Of a stretch of 64,000 bases of DNA, positions 1 through 10,587 are shown piece after piece. The stretch's first letter is position 1. Every line of letters starts with the position of its first letter. The stretch is from Coriaria nepalensis (Eukaryota; Streptophyta; Magnoliopsida; Cucurbitales; Coriariaceae). The translations under genes were made by a program, and so were the position numbers. The stretch lies in NCBI GenBank assembly GCA_027186245.1, contig CP114489.1, positions 2,673,501 through 2,737,500 of the forward strand. Reading direction: 5' to 3'. The notes beneath the pieces are model-generated. The model made no database searches. It was not told the origin of the DNA and saw only the letters and a list, made by a program, of their open reading frames with translations.

Positions 1-18
1 TGTCATGTTTTGATTTAG

Positions 19-724
19 AGTCCATGGTGCTTTTGTCACTGGCGATAATGAAGGCTTTGTTACCTTATGGGATTTCCGAAGCAAGAGAAGATTACTTGAG
101 GTATTACTCAATTCTCTTTGCATGTTTTGATGCTTCATGCATGATAATACCATGACTATAAAAACTGAGCGACTTTAGGGTATTAGAGAACAACCTTAAA
201 TGGTTACACAATGTTCCGAGAGTAATTGCCTTTAAATATTCATTTAAAGTATTATTTGTACCTTTTTCTTCCCTTTCATTTCATGGTAGCCTTAAAATTG
301 TATGCTACACTATCTTCAAGTATGTGATTGAGTGTTCAAAAGCTTAACCTTTCTTTACTCTTAGCTGCCTAGATATCCGAATGGTGTGGCATCCTTGTCA
401 TACAACCATGCGGGAAAGCTCTTGGCAGTTGCTTCAAGCTACACATATCAAGAAGGCAACGAAAAGTTTGTTTCCCTACTTTGATTTGTTGTTAGTCTTA
501 TTGCTTTAGTTCATTGCTCGTTTTATCAATCACCAGATACTCTTAAAACAAAATCTGTTATATTGTGTTAAAAAGTTGTGATATACTTCTGTCAAGTTTC
601 TTTATATTCGCTTATCTTCTCTTCCCACGCTTTGAACCGTGACAGAGTAGAACCTCCTCAAGTATTCATAGTTGATATGGAAGACAACAACAATGGATCA
701 GAAGGAAGTTGTTCCAGGAGTTGA
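19..724 (+). CDS. BUB3.3: BUB3-like mitotic checkpoint WD40 protein, 3' end only
   Basis: Three terminal exons are visible: 19-100, 365-465 and 646-724, with GT-AG borders and consistent phase. They encode a WD repeat (VHGAFVTGDNEGFVTLWDF), then LPRYPNGVASLSYNHAGKLL and AVASSYTYQEGNEK, the arrangement of the last blades of BUB3/Rae1 propellers, and a short Ser/Asn-rich tail ending in TGA at 722-724. BUB3 proteins bind kinetochore checkpoint partners and act in chromosome segregation. The position upstream of a PAT22-type gene matches At1g69400 (BUB3.3) as I recall it. The 5' part lies outside the window, so integrity cannot be judged. RAE1 is less likely because of the SSY/EGNE signature. Confidence 0.85.
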
Positions 725-1465
725 CCCACGTACCAATGAAGGTAATAAGAACCACTACATTATATAAGTCTACCTTCAATTCTAGCAGCCCAACTGGGCA
801 TTGCATTGACAATTTCATTGCTGTACTCAACTCTCGATCCAAATTCGAGAGACCCGACCTGCAAAATCTTGAATTTTTATTTATTTCCAGGTAAGTAAAT
901 TTTCAGGTGGGTTACTGTCTCTATGGTGCATTTGCTTTTTGGATAATTGTCAATTCTGGAGTGGAAAATCTCTTTGCTGCCTAGTTTGGAGGAGCAAGAA
1001 GACAGAACATAATGTATATGAAGGTGAGGTACGGAGAGCCTTGCAAGTGTTCTATTTATAATGCCAATCAAATTTTCCTAGTAAAATCAGAAGAGCAAAA
1101 AAAAAAAAAAAAAAGCTGTAGAATGTTGTTTAGTCGATCACATGAGGTAGCATCTTTTTTCTTCTGCAAGGTATACCGTTTTCTGTGGCGGTTCTTGTCA
1201 ATTGTTTATGCAATAGTGACCATATTTTATGATTAATGTGAGAGAGAAGGAGAAGTGGAAACCCACACATTAAATCCAATCAATATTTTGAGTTGAGATA
1301 TATGCCTTAAAATATATTATTAATAATAATAATAACAGCAACATTCTCTAGCTGGGCCCACCAAGTCTGACTAATGAATTGTTGCTCAAAGTGTTGCTCA
1401 CGTGGACCTAATCAACTCCAGTTTAGCGGTCTAAATTCTAATGAACTGCCAGCTTAGGATCTGCT
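725..1465. other. Gene-free: downstream region of BUB3-like gene
   Basis: No coding exon is supported. The stretch holds the probable 3' UTR, an A-run near 1099-1115, and a TAA microsatellite near 1318-1335. I looked here for the missing first exon of the downstream S-acyltransferase and did not find it. Confidence 0.5.
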
Positions 1466-2196
1466 TCAATCAACGTTTATCTTGAACACATTAAGAGGTG
1501 GAGGAAGCCACTTACAAATACGAACCTGCCTTGGATTCTTAAAATGAGGAGTGCAAGCTAAATCCTGAAGGATAGCATCATCGGAGGTTGAAGCAAATCC
1601 CGCCGCCAAAGCAGAATTTAACTCAACGATCCATTTCTTAACTTTGAAAATCACCTTTGAAGCATTAAAAACCGCATTTTTTCTACTCAACCACAACTCC
1701 CAACAAATTAAAATAGGGATCATGCGACCAATAGTATGAACCTTATTGGAGGAGGCTAAAGCATATCATCAAAGAGCTAATCTGTTCGTAATTGGTTTAT
1801 TAATATAATTAATTCTACAAATTGCATGGAACACTCTCCATACTTGAGACCCTACTTCCCCGTCGATGAAAAGGCGATGGACGTCTTCTTGAGGTCTAAC
1901 CTTACAGCACTTGCACGCTGAAGGTAAAAACACTCCCATTTTATGTAAGTTTAGATCTACCCCAATAGCATTGTTGATAAGTCTCCAAGCAAAAACATTG
2001 ATCTTCAAAGGACACTTAAGAGGCCAGAGAGCTTGATGAAGACCATTTGGAGGAAGTTTTGAAATGTCCATCCAAGTGTCTTTAGTGGAGAAAAGACCAC
2101 TCTTACTGGACTTCCAAACTAAAACATTCATATCAGAAGATAAGGTAGGAAGCTTACTCTGAACACAACTTACATGATCCTCTTCCAAATTAGACA
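1466..2196 (-). mobile_element. Degenerate LINE fragment (zf-RVT and RNase H start)
   Basis: Minus-strand reading frames encode the C-terminal part of a plant non-LTR retrotransposon ORF2. The zf-RVT-type region appears as LVWKSSKSGLFSTKD, ALWPLKCPLKINVFAWRL and ACKCCKVRPQEDVHRLF (about 1790-2190). After a frame break, CWELWLSRKNAVF and KWLPPPLNVFKINVD (1466-1723) mark the start of an RNase H domain. The reverse transcriptase itself is absent, and the upstream side ends at an LTR-like sequence near 2196. This is a dead fragment. Confidence 0.75.
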
Positions 2197-2420
2197 TCCC
2201 TACTCCTCTCCTATTTGTAATGTAGGGCAACAAACTAATCACTAAAAAAGACTCCTATGAATATTACTAGATAATCAAATACTGATAAACAAACTAATAA
2301 ATAAAATGCTAAAGACTAAGATATGATAATAAGTCTAAGGATAAAGATACTAACTAAACACATATGTTAAAGATATCTAAAGATACTTAAGGTCTCTTCT
2401 GATCCTCTTTGATCACAATG
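2197..2420 (-). repeat. 3' LTR (diverged) of the same element
   Basis: Similar to 3306-3591 but truncated or diverged at both ends. It abuts the LINE fragment on the left, and on the right the short coding remnant of the polyprotein C-terminus. Confidence 0.6.
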
Positions 2421-3305
2421 TCGTCTTCTGGAAGATAAACCTTATTCTCAAGGTTCAAGTTGGGAAATTATTGTTTCATTCCCAAATTACTTTTTCTTCT
2501 TGAATTCTTCTATCTTCACCCACCATTTCTTGTTCAACCAAAAGCACATCACCGAGCAAGAAACTTTAACGATGTAGATTTCCTCATTCCATTGAGCCAC
2601 ACTGAATTGTACCTCTTCCTATGAGATAACTTAACTGCATCCTTCTTTAAGAGCTCTTTACCTTGAGTCAAAATAGAGAAATTTTCAATCGTTATATTTT
2701 TGTAAGTGTTTTTCACCATCAAGAGTTGAAGCTCGTCTTTGTTTAACCACAATGAAGATAGTCGTCTTTTAAGACGGCCTGTTTTACCTGAACAACAGCA
2801 TTGGAAGCAAGCATATCTTCTTTACTCTCTCTTTTTTAACTCTTGGTCGCTTATTAAAACGACAAGTGTGTTCAAGTCGAACCTTTCTGGTTGTCTTTTG
2901 TGCAAGTCAAATTGCTCTTTTTCAAATGTAGAAAGTTCATCATCATCATCAGATGTGGTACTTGAAGAGGATGACAAAACTTTTTTAGAATTTTCAAATT
3001 TCTTGCAAGCAATTAAGAGAAAGAAAGCTTTTTTTCCTTCCCATCTTTGGGAACATCTTTATTGTTGTTGTGACTTATGAGAGATGAGCCATATGGTGAT
3101 TTCGGTTGCCCGCTAGATGAATGGTTAGAACAGTTTGATAGACTTCAACAGCCTTTGCGATGGCGATGGTGCCGCTGCTTGGCATCCCGATTTTGTGACT
3201 GATTTACTAACTGATTCAAAAAAATTTCAATTCTTTGAAAATTATCTTCAGAGTTCCGTAGTGCTTGTAGATTAATGTTATCGAGTTTGCGGCTCTGATA
3301 CCAAT

Positions 3306-3591
3306 TGTCCCACTCTTGGAGTTCCAAACAACTAAATAGATTTCATTAATTAACCAAAAACATAAATATCCCTACTTCTCTACTACTATTTATAATGCAA
3401 AGTAACAAACTAATCACTAAAAGACTCCTACAAATACTACTAGATAATCAAATACTAATAAACAAACTAATAAATAAAATACTAAAGACTAGAGATAAAG
3501 ATACTAAGTGTAAAGATAAAGATACTAAAAACACATACATTAAAGATACTTAAGATTAGGTATTTTGATCCTCTTTGATCGCCTACTAACA
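3306..3591 (-). repeat. 5' LTR of the deleted gypsy-type element
   Basis: This 286-base LTR is bounded by TG/CA dinucleotides and adjoins a primer-binding site at 3292-3303. It matches 2197-2420 over long blocks, including the shared run gatcctctttgatc near the outer end. Confidence 0.7.
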
Positions 3592-3927
3592 CTTTTGTAT
3601 TAGTTATTGCCATGCTAGAGTGGTTTTATGAGCTTTTGTTTACACCAATAGACCGTTTTTTTTGACGAGATCCATTGAAGTGATCAGATCCTTGTGGATT
3701 ATTTTGGCACCATTGAATTTTAAGAAGACCATGATTCTAACATTCTTAACTCGGACGATTTTACAGAAATGTACATTCGCTGAAAATGAAAACTCGGTTC
3801 TTTTCATCTTCAATTTCAATTCATCATTTAGTTTAAGTAGTTTAACAGAGACAAGGAAAATCCGTAAGTTTAAACGCAATGCTCTTCAAACTAGTGCTGA
3901 GTTATGATATGCATCATTTTTCCCCAG
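3592..3927. other. Gene-free gap before S-acyltransferase exons
   Basis: The canonical first exon of the downstream DHHC gene (N-terminal helices) should lie here or further upstream. No frame on the plus strand resembles it. The stretch ends in a good 3' splice site, tttttccccag, at 3917-3927. Confidence 0.5.
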
Positions 3928-6442
3928 ATTACATGTGTCTTTGGCCTGTATATCCGGTGTGCCGGAGCTGATCCTGCAGATCCTGGAGTTTTCAAGTCAA
4001 AGAAATATCTCCATATTCCGGACAAATCAAAGTCTTTTCAACAGAAAGATTTTAAACATGGTGGCCAGTCGACTTCATCAACACACAATGCTGCTTCTGC
4101 TGCTAACTCTGAGGCTAAAACTCCACTCGATAAGGATGTTATAGGCACAAATCCAACCTCTAAAGACCTTTCAGAAACCGAGAAGAACAATCACTCATCG
4201 TCCAAGAGTTCTTCTTCTCTCCTGTTTGCGTGTTCCCCCTGTGCTTTTATCTGCAAATGTTCCAGTTCGACCGAAGAATCTTCTGACCAGCAGATGAGTG
4301 AAGAAGGAATGTTTTATTGTAGTTCGTGTGAAGTTGAGGTGGGTCAAAAAATTTAGTTGGGTTTGCATGGTTGATGGTCTAAAACTTCAATTTTGGGTCT
4401 AATCTCCAGTTTTAAATCGTGCAGGTTTTTAAGTATAGCAAGCACTGTAGGGTTTGTGACAAATGTGTGGACCGATTTGATCATCACTGCAGGGTATGCA
4501 ATTTACTCCCTCCCCCCCCTTCTCTCTCTTTTCTCTTTCACTTTTTCTTGGTAATATTTCTGATGTTTTTTCAATAATGAATTTCGTAGTGGCTTAACAA
4601 CTGCATCGGAAGAAAGAACTATAGACAGTATTTTACCCTCATGGTTGCTTCTCTCCTCTTGGTAAGCTCGAGCATCCATTCTCTGCCTTGCTCCAAATAT
4701 AATCTTCATATTACCAGGCCGTGTTTCTCTCTTCCAACATTTAATCAACCCCAAATTCAAATTAAGATAACAATCCCTTCTATAACAAAGCATTTGTCAA
4801 TCCTTGCTTGAAACTCATGGCTTACCCAGTTTTTTTAAGTATCATTTTGGTACCACTGTTACTTTCTCAATCTCTTACTTCTCTCCCAAGAAAGTTTCAA
4901 TCCCTGTGGCATGTCTGAATCCAAAGACCAACCATCCCAGAGTAGGCATTTTATTTTATTTTCATTTCAATTTTCATTTTAATTGATTATTGACAGGTAA
5001 AATACATGGTTTGTGCACCTTGGGTCTTGAGAATTGCAGCTTATTCTTCAATGGTCAACTAAGAATCCTCGTGATATATCATCTGCTGTTTTGTCGAGAG
5101 GAAGCATTTTTCTGTTGATATCTCCTCAAAGTTAGGTAGCAGCTTCTCATTGGTCCCCTTCGTTATTGTAGCGGTCAGTACTTACCTCACTTTTCACTGG
5201 TTAGGTTGAAATTTTTGGATCCATTCCTTGCACTATGAAGACCCTGAAATTTTTTTTTTTTTGGCAGGCAATGTGTACCATTTTGGCCATGTTTCCAACC
5301 CTTCCACTTGCTCAACTCTTCTTTTTTCACATCCTCCTTATAAAGAAGGTAAACATATACTACAACAATCCAATTCTCAAATTGGTTCATTTTGATTTTG
5401 AAGAACTAATAATGTCTTTTTTGGTCGAATGGAAAAAACAGGGTATTAGTACATATGATGTAATCATAGCTTTATGGGTGCAAGAGCAAGAGCAACAAGG
5501 ACTTGGAGGAGGTCAACAAAGTCCTCAAATCTCCGTTATGAGGTCATTGACTGGACTAAGCAGTGCTAGCTTCTACAATACTTTCCAGCGTGCTGCTTGG
5601 TGTACACCTCCACGCTTGTTTCTAGAAGATCAGGTAAACATTAAACAAAGCTACCAATGATACAAGGTTGTTTTCATTTTGCTGGTGTCATTATGCCCTT
5701 CTTGTTATTTTTCCAGTTTGACATTGTCCCCCCAGAAACTGGATCGGTTAATTCGTTAGGAAAGATGGTTGGACTGGAAACGGCAAAGAAACGGAATGCT
5801 CCAGCAGAAAAGATCAGCCCGTGGACACTAGCTCGGTTAAATGCAGAAGAGGTTTCAAAGGCTGCCACAGAGGCCCGAAAAAAGTCCAAAATTCTTCAGC
5901 CTTTGGTTAGACCGGATCCCACTTTCAGGCGCGAAACAGATAGTGGTGTTGACAGCGGTGGCCGTCAAATGGGCCCCAGGCCTGATAATAACAGAAGGCG
6001 AGCAACTAAGCGGGTCCGCCTTCCAGCCGACTTATCATTAGATTCCTTGTCAGAGAGCCCAGCAAAGCCCCTTGAGAAAGGTTTAACTGGCTCATCATCA
6101 ATTAGTCTTCTTCCACTTCAGCTCGAAGCAAGGAGTGCTTTCCAAACAAGCAGAACAATGGCTGCTTCTTCTCCCGAGAGTAGTTTAGACTCGCCTGATA
6201 TTCACCCTTTCCGGGTCTCCTCGTCCAGGGTTGAGGAATCTAGGCGGCTCAGTGGTCAAAATGCTGATGACATGGCATCTCAGAAGGGAATATTCGCTCT
6301 GTTTTCGAGGTCAACTAGTGATGGTTATGAAGCATCGGGTGGAGAAGACAGTGATCGGGTTTCTTTTCGGATTGGGCAGAATGAAAGGATTGTGAAACTA
6401 AAACCAGCTTCTTCTTCTTCTGGATGGCTTGACCAATTTTGA
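3928..6442 (+). pseudogene. PAT22: DHHC protein S-acyltransferase (PAT22-like), 5'-truncated and frame-broken
   Basis: Family members palmitoylate membrane-associated proteins. Recognisable exons: 3928-4338 (ITCVFGLYIRCAGADPADPG), 4425-4493 ([20 protein letters not shown] with HC), 4590-4661 (WLNNCIGRKNYRQYF), 5040-5173, 5268-5348 (FPTLPLAQLFFFHILLIKK), 5442-5633 and 5717-6442 (long C-tail with KISPWTLARLNAEEVSKAA). The Cys-rich domain and DHHC motif are intact. Two defects are visible. The first exon, with the start codon and first helices, is absent; retroelements occupy much of the upstream gap. In exon 5040-5173 the frame entering at LILQWST hits TAG, while conserved residues (CCFVERKHF, VDISSKLGSSFSLVPFVIV) continue in other frames, so at least two indels are needed. 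Probably a pseudogene; indel errors in the assembly are the alternative for the second defect. Confidence 0.8.
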
Positions 6443-7186
6443 CCCTTAATAAGACTGGATTTAATAGTTGATTAATTGACAGTAACTAGTTCCGAAAAGT
6501 GAAAAATGTGATTAGATTTGATGTTTATGAGATTGAGATTTGCACGTATCTTCATCTTAATGGGAAAGATTAGACCTTTGCATTAGACTTTTCTCAACAT
6601 TCCATGTTTTCATTACTGAATTTTTCTCTGAAGTAATTTTTGTAGCCGATTTCTCAAGATCTGGATTTATTCACAGTTGGAAATTAAATAAAGGATAATA
6701 TTTATATTGAATCTAAATATTTAAATAAATATTTTTCTTTTATTTTCTTTTTCCTCTCGTCTTTTCTATTCTATCCATCACCTGAAAATCTCAGATCCCC
6801 CAAGAAAAAATCCCAAATTTATCCGATTTGCTCAAGAAAGTTTGGATTCATTAAAACAATTTTCCTCCACTTTCTGCATTGCTTCTCTGTAACTCTTCTT
6901 CTCTCCACGCGAATTTCCCCTCCATCCCCACGCCAACAAGCACCTTTGCCTCCTCCACAATTCTCGCCCTGTCAATTGCGTGATGCTCTGGTTCCTCCTC
7001 TCCTCAGATCCGTCCATCTCTCCCCATTTCCGTTAAAGCTTCTTCTTCGTCTTCTTCTTCTTTTCCGAAACCCCAATTTTGGGATTTCGGCTGCGAGAAG
7101 GTAATTTCGAATTTCAATTCTATCCTATTTATATGCATTACGAATCCTTACCTTCTTTTGCTTCTTACAGATTTTGAGCAACAAAA
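6443..7186 (+). other. Intergenic plus 5' UTR of the 7187 gene
   Basis: Holds the S-acyltransferase 3' UTR and an AT-rich core, then a C/T-rich probable leader from about 6770. A likely 5' UTR intron runs from about 7102 (aag|gtaatt) to about 7170 (cttacag), just before the ATG. Confidence 0.5.
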
Positions 7187-8209
7187 ATGGAACCATCTAG
7201 TGTATCTTCCTCCGAAATTAGCCCGGATCATCATCATCATCATCGTTTTATAAAAGAACGATCCGGTGAGACTCATTTACAAACCTTTGAGCTCGAACAT
7301 TCTGATCATGAATCCTATTACCACCTCCAATCCATGAACGCATTGGAGATTTTGAGAGAAACCATGAGAATTCTCCGCTTCAATTTATCCGCATTCATGG
7401 GCATTACCACCTTGCTAATCTGCCCTGTCTCTGCTGTCTATCTATCAAACATATTAGTGGACCAGTCAATTGTGAAGAAGCTAACAGTTAGATTATTGTT
7501 AGTAGCTAAATCTAGCGGACTTCCATTACAACCTCTGATCAAACAGTCCTGCCATAGATTTTCTGAGATGACCATTTCCTCTGCCACTTGCTTCCCCCTG
7601 TTTGTAACCCTGTCCTTGTTATCCAAAGCTGGAATTATTTACTCTGTAGATTGTACTTACTCCAGAAAGAAATTTGACGTAGTGAAATTTTACGTATTAG
7701 TCCGTAAAATATGGAGGCGGCTCGTCTCAACCTATATGTGGGCTTGTTTAGTCATAGTAGGTTGCCTTGCTCTGTTTATAGTCCTTGTAGTAGCAATATG
7801 CAGTTCATTCTATGTTTTAGGATTTCTTCCGGATGCAGTTTTATACTTTGGAATGATGGTAGGGATGGTCTTTTCGGTCATTTTTGCCAATGCTATCATC
7901 ATATGCAATATCTCTGTTGTTATCTCTGTCTTAGAGAATGTTGTGGGGCCTGCAGCCTTGCTTCGGTCGGGGGTCCTAATTAAGGGTCAGACCCAAGTGG
8001 GGCTTTTAATATTTCTCGGGTCGACGATTGGGATGACTTTTGTGGAAGGCTTGTTTGAGCATAGAGTGAAGACGCTTAGTTATGGAGACGGGTCTTCTAG
8101 GATTTGGGAAAGTCCGCTTTTGGTTGTTATGTATTCTTTCCTGGTGCTTGTTGATTCTATGATGAACGCAGTTTTCTACTTTAGCTGTAAATCGTCTAGC
8201 TTGGAATAG
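7187..8209 (+). CDS. Multi-pass membrane protein of unknown function (At1g69430-like)
   Basis: Single-exon frame of 340 residues from ATG (context acaaaaATGG) to TAG. A hydrophilic N-terminus carries a five-His run (15-19). About six hydrophobic segments follow, near 67-90, 126-152, 183-208, 216-248, 271-290 and 309-332. Length, layout and position after a PAT22-like gene match At1g69430, a plant-specific protein with no established biochemistry that I can cite. No signal peptide is evident. No catalytic motif is seen, so no function is claimed. The frame is clean, in contrast to the damaged gene just upstream. Confidence 0.8.
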   Translation: MEPSSVSSSEISPDHHHHHRFIKERSGETHLQTFELEHSDHESYYHLQSMNALEILRETMRILRFNLSAFMGITTLLICPVSAVYLSNILVDQSIVKKLTVRLLLVAKSSGLPLQPLIKQSCHRFSEMTISSATCFPLFVTLSLLSKAGIIYSVDCTYSRKKFDVVKFYVLVRKIWRRLVSTYMWACLVIVGCLALFIVLVVAICSSFYVLGFLPDAVLYFGMMVGMVFSVIFANAIIICNISVVISVLENVVGPAALLRSGVLIKGQTQVGLLIFLGSTIGMTFVEGLFEHRVKTLSYGDGSSRIWESPLLVVMYSFLVLVDSMMNAVFYFSCKSSSLE

Positions 8210-9042
8210 TTGAATGGTGAATCTGTTGTTGAATCGACTGATATTCGATGACATTGTCGTTTGTTTGACGTAATTTTGGATTTGATATGGAAAGGAAAGT
8301 TAAATTGGTGATGTAAAGAAATGGAATTCTTGCCTCAGAACATGGCTCTTTTGACTCTTTGATGAATAGAAGAAGTCAAGAAGAGAGGGAGAAGGTGTTT
8401 TGAAGATCTATTTAGAGGGGAGTTGTAATGGTATATATATCATTTTTTGTCATGAAAAGTTGGTACATTTCTTATTAATTAGAGTTTTTCCTTTTCTTTT
8501 TTTTTTGGGGGTATATGAATAAATGATTCATGTTCTTTTATAATTTGAGATGAGTCGAATTACTTCCAATTGTTGTATTTCAACTTTGAGGAGTTCTTGG
8601 AAGGACAATGCCTATCAACTATCATGACATGGTCACTTTATCATTGGATGAATCTAAAGTTCACGTACATCCATAATGTAGGCCAGTATCAATTTAATAT
8701 CTATAATGTAGCCCAGTATTATAGGCCCAATTGTAAACATTGGGCTTCGGCCTATATGGATTCCATATTTAAAACAGGAAAACCATTGAATAGAGGAATG
8801 TTCAAGCAAAGAAAAAGAAAAGATGGAAATTGACATAGACTCCTGAAATTAGCTTCACTGCTCTACCCAGCGTCCTCCTTCAAGTTGCAGCGTCTTCTTC
8901 GATTTTCCAGATAGAAAGAGGGTAAAACTACTTCGAATCCAGCTCGCCGTTGCTTACAAACTGTTCGATGAATGCCCCAGTCAGTACACTCGGATGGTGA
9001 TCTATTATGATATATATATTTTTTATTTCTTTTGAGAGCAGG
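8210..9042. other. Intergenic region between the membrane protein and UXT genes
   Basis: Contains the 3' UTR of the upstream gene and then the promoter and leader of the UXT-like gene. Two imperfect copies of an ataatgtagSccagtat motif lie at about 8674-8720. Confidence 0.5.
8720..8748 (+). promoter_or_regulatory. Paired site II (TGGGCY) elements upstream of UXT-like gene
   Basis: aggcccaa (8723-8730) and ttgggctt (8739-8746) form a back-to-back pair about 300 bases before the ATG. Such elements are known TCP-bound motifs in promoters of plant housekeeping genes. The role here is inferred from position. Confidence 0.5.
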
Positions 9043-10236
9043 ATGGAGACCTTGAGGCAGGAGAAAATACAGAGATTCGAGGAGTTTGTTGAAGGACGCC
9101 TAAAGCCTGATCTTGTTCGCGCCATTGCTGAACGGTATTTATCATTTCTCTCAATATTCCCTCGACAAACTACTTTCATTTCAGTTTTTTTTTTAAAATA
9201 ATTATTTATCAAAATTAGGGTTTATAAGTGAGTCGTAATCATATTATTCAGTGGATGCATTCCTATTTCTGTTTTGCAGGGACAAGGTGTTTGAGCAGCT
9301 GAGAGTTTTGTATCCTTTTTCGATTTTTACATCAATCGATGTCGTCTATGCAGAATCAACATGTGTTTAGAATCTAGATTGAGTTTTGCAGATTGTGTGA
9401 GAAATCTTCGACTGTTATTTTGTTTGCTTAACTCTAAAACTCATGTCAGCTCGGAATTACGTAGAAACATAGAAAATTTGGAGAAAAATAGCGTAACCAA
9501 TCTGAGAACATTGGTCAATCTTGGCTCTGAAGTTTACATGCAAGCTGATGTGTAAGTTTCTGATAACTCTTCGATTCCGGATTCATAAATCATCTGCTTT
9601 CTTTCGCTTACTAGTTTCCGACCATGGATTGTAACTGAGAAAACTGAATTGGATGTGTAGCTTCTCTGTTGTTTTCTATTTCTCATGCACTCAATATGAT
9701 TACTACCGTCATACTTGTCTTTCTCTTTATTTCCTACTTATTGGGGACTATCTAACAAACTTTCAGGCCAGATACGAAATGGATATTTGTGGATGTTGGA
9801 CTAGGATTCCATGTCGAGTTTACATGGTCAGAGGCATTGAATTACATTTCTCTAAGGGAAGCGAAGTTAGAAAGGTATAATATACCTTTTTTCTATGATA
9901 GAATTGAATTTGCTTCCTTGAAAGTGCTTTTCATTTTATTTTTGTATATTCATATTTTTCAACTATCTGGATTGCACTCTGCAGGCAAATAGAAGAGTTT
10001 ACTCGCCTAATTGCATCGATCAAGGCCCAGATCAAGCTGGTAAGTTGTTCTCGGATCGAAGTTAATGATCTTAAATGCTACATTATTTTTATCAGATCAT
10101 ACAGATTTGTTTGTTTTTTAGGTTTGGGAAATCTGAGAACTAAAATCTAAATAATTGCTTGCAGGTTTGCGAGGGAATCAGAGAGTTGCTCCAAATCCCA
10201 GCAGAGAAAACTCCTCAAAACCGGTTCTTTGGATAG
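9043..10236 (+). CDS. UXT-like prefoldin-family chaperone subunit
   Basis: Six exons keep phase throughout: 9043-9134, 9280-9309, 9450-9551, 9767-9874, 9985-10039 and 10165-10236, giving 152 residues. The protein starts METLRQEKIQRFEEFVEGRL, has a central beta hairpin with VNLGSEVYMQADVPDTKWIF and VDVGLGFHVEFTWSEAL, and ends in a second helix. This helix-hairpin-helix layout with GLGFHVEFTWSEA is typical of UXT (ART-27) homologues of the alpha-prefoldin class. UXT belongs to R2TP/prefoldin-like complexes that help assemble RNA polymerases and other complexes; that role is family knowledge. It is convergent with the next gene, with 351 bases between the two stop codons. Confidence 0.88.
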
Positions 10237-10587
10237 AGATCAATTAACGTTTTTCATTAGGATGTGCAGAAGACTCAGCTCTTGTTATTATTGGTAGTCA
10301 TTTGATGTCCCTTTTTGGTTTCTGGACACTGCGTCGCCTTATACATATGAAATGGGCGATTGATCCGATTTTTCTTATGGGGCGAAATCTAGAAGAGTAT
10401 TTTAGCACAACCCATTAAATGTATTAACATATGTTAATAATCACGTTTTGCAGTTTGCACTAATTCCTTCTTTTTTGGCTCCTTTTTGCGTACAAAATTA
10501 ATTACAACAGATGTTAAGATTATATTACAGTTTTTTTTTTTTTCTATAAACTTCAGTTTACTATACTTGTCTCATATGCATCTTTCT
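10237..10587. other. Convergent intergenic region
   Basis: The two 3' UTRs of the UXT-like (+) and DUF3110-like (-) genes face each other here. A T-run lies near 10531-10545. No other feature seen. Confidence 0.5.

Larger units (their letters stand above)
2197..3591 (-). mobile_element. Internally deleted gypsy-type LTR retrotransposon
   Basis: Two similar AT-rich segments, about 2197-2420 and 3306-3591, flank under 900 bases. The right copy begins TG and ends CA read on either strand (TGTTAG...GGGACA on the minus strand). Two bases inside it lies the minus-strand motif TGGTATCAGAGC (3292-3303), the initiator-Met tRNA primer-binding site. Near the other LTR the minus strand reads FPNLNLENKVYLPEDDIV, like the extreme C-terminus of gypsy polyproteins. 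Protease, RT and integrase are missing, so this is a non-autonomous deletion derivative. The left LTR looks shorter and diverged at both ends. Confidence 0.7.
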
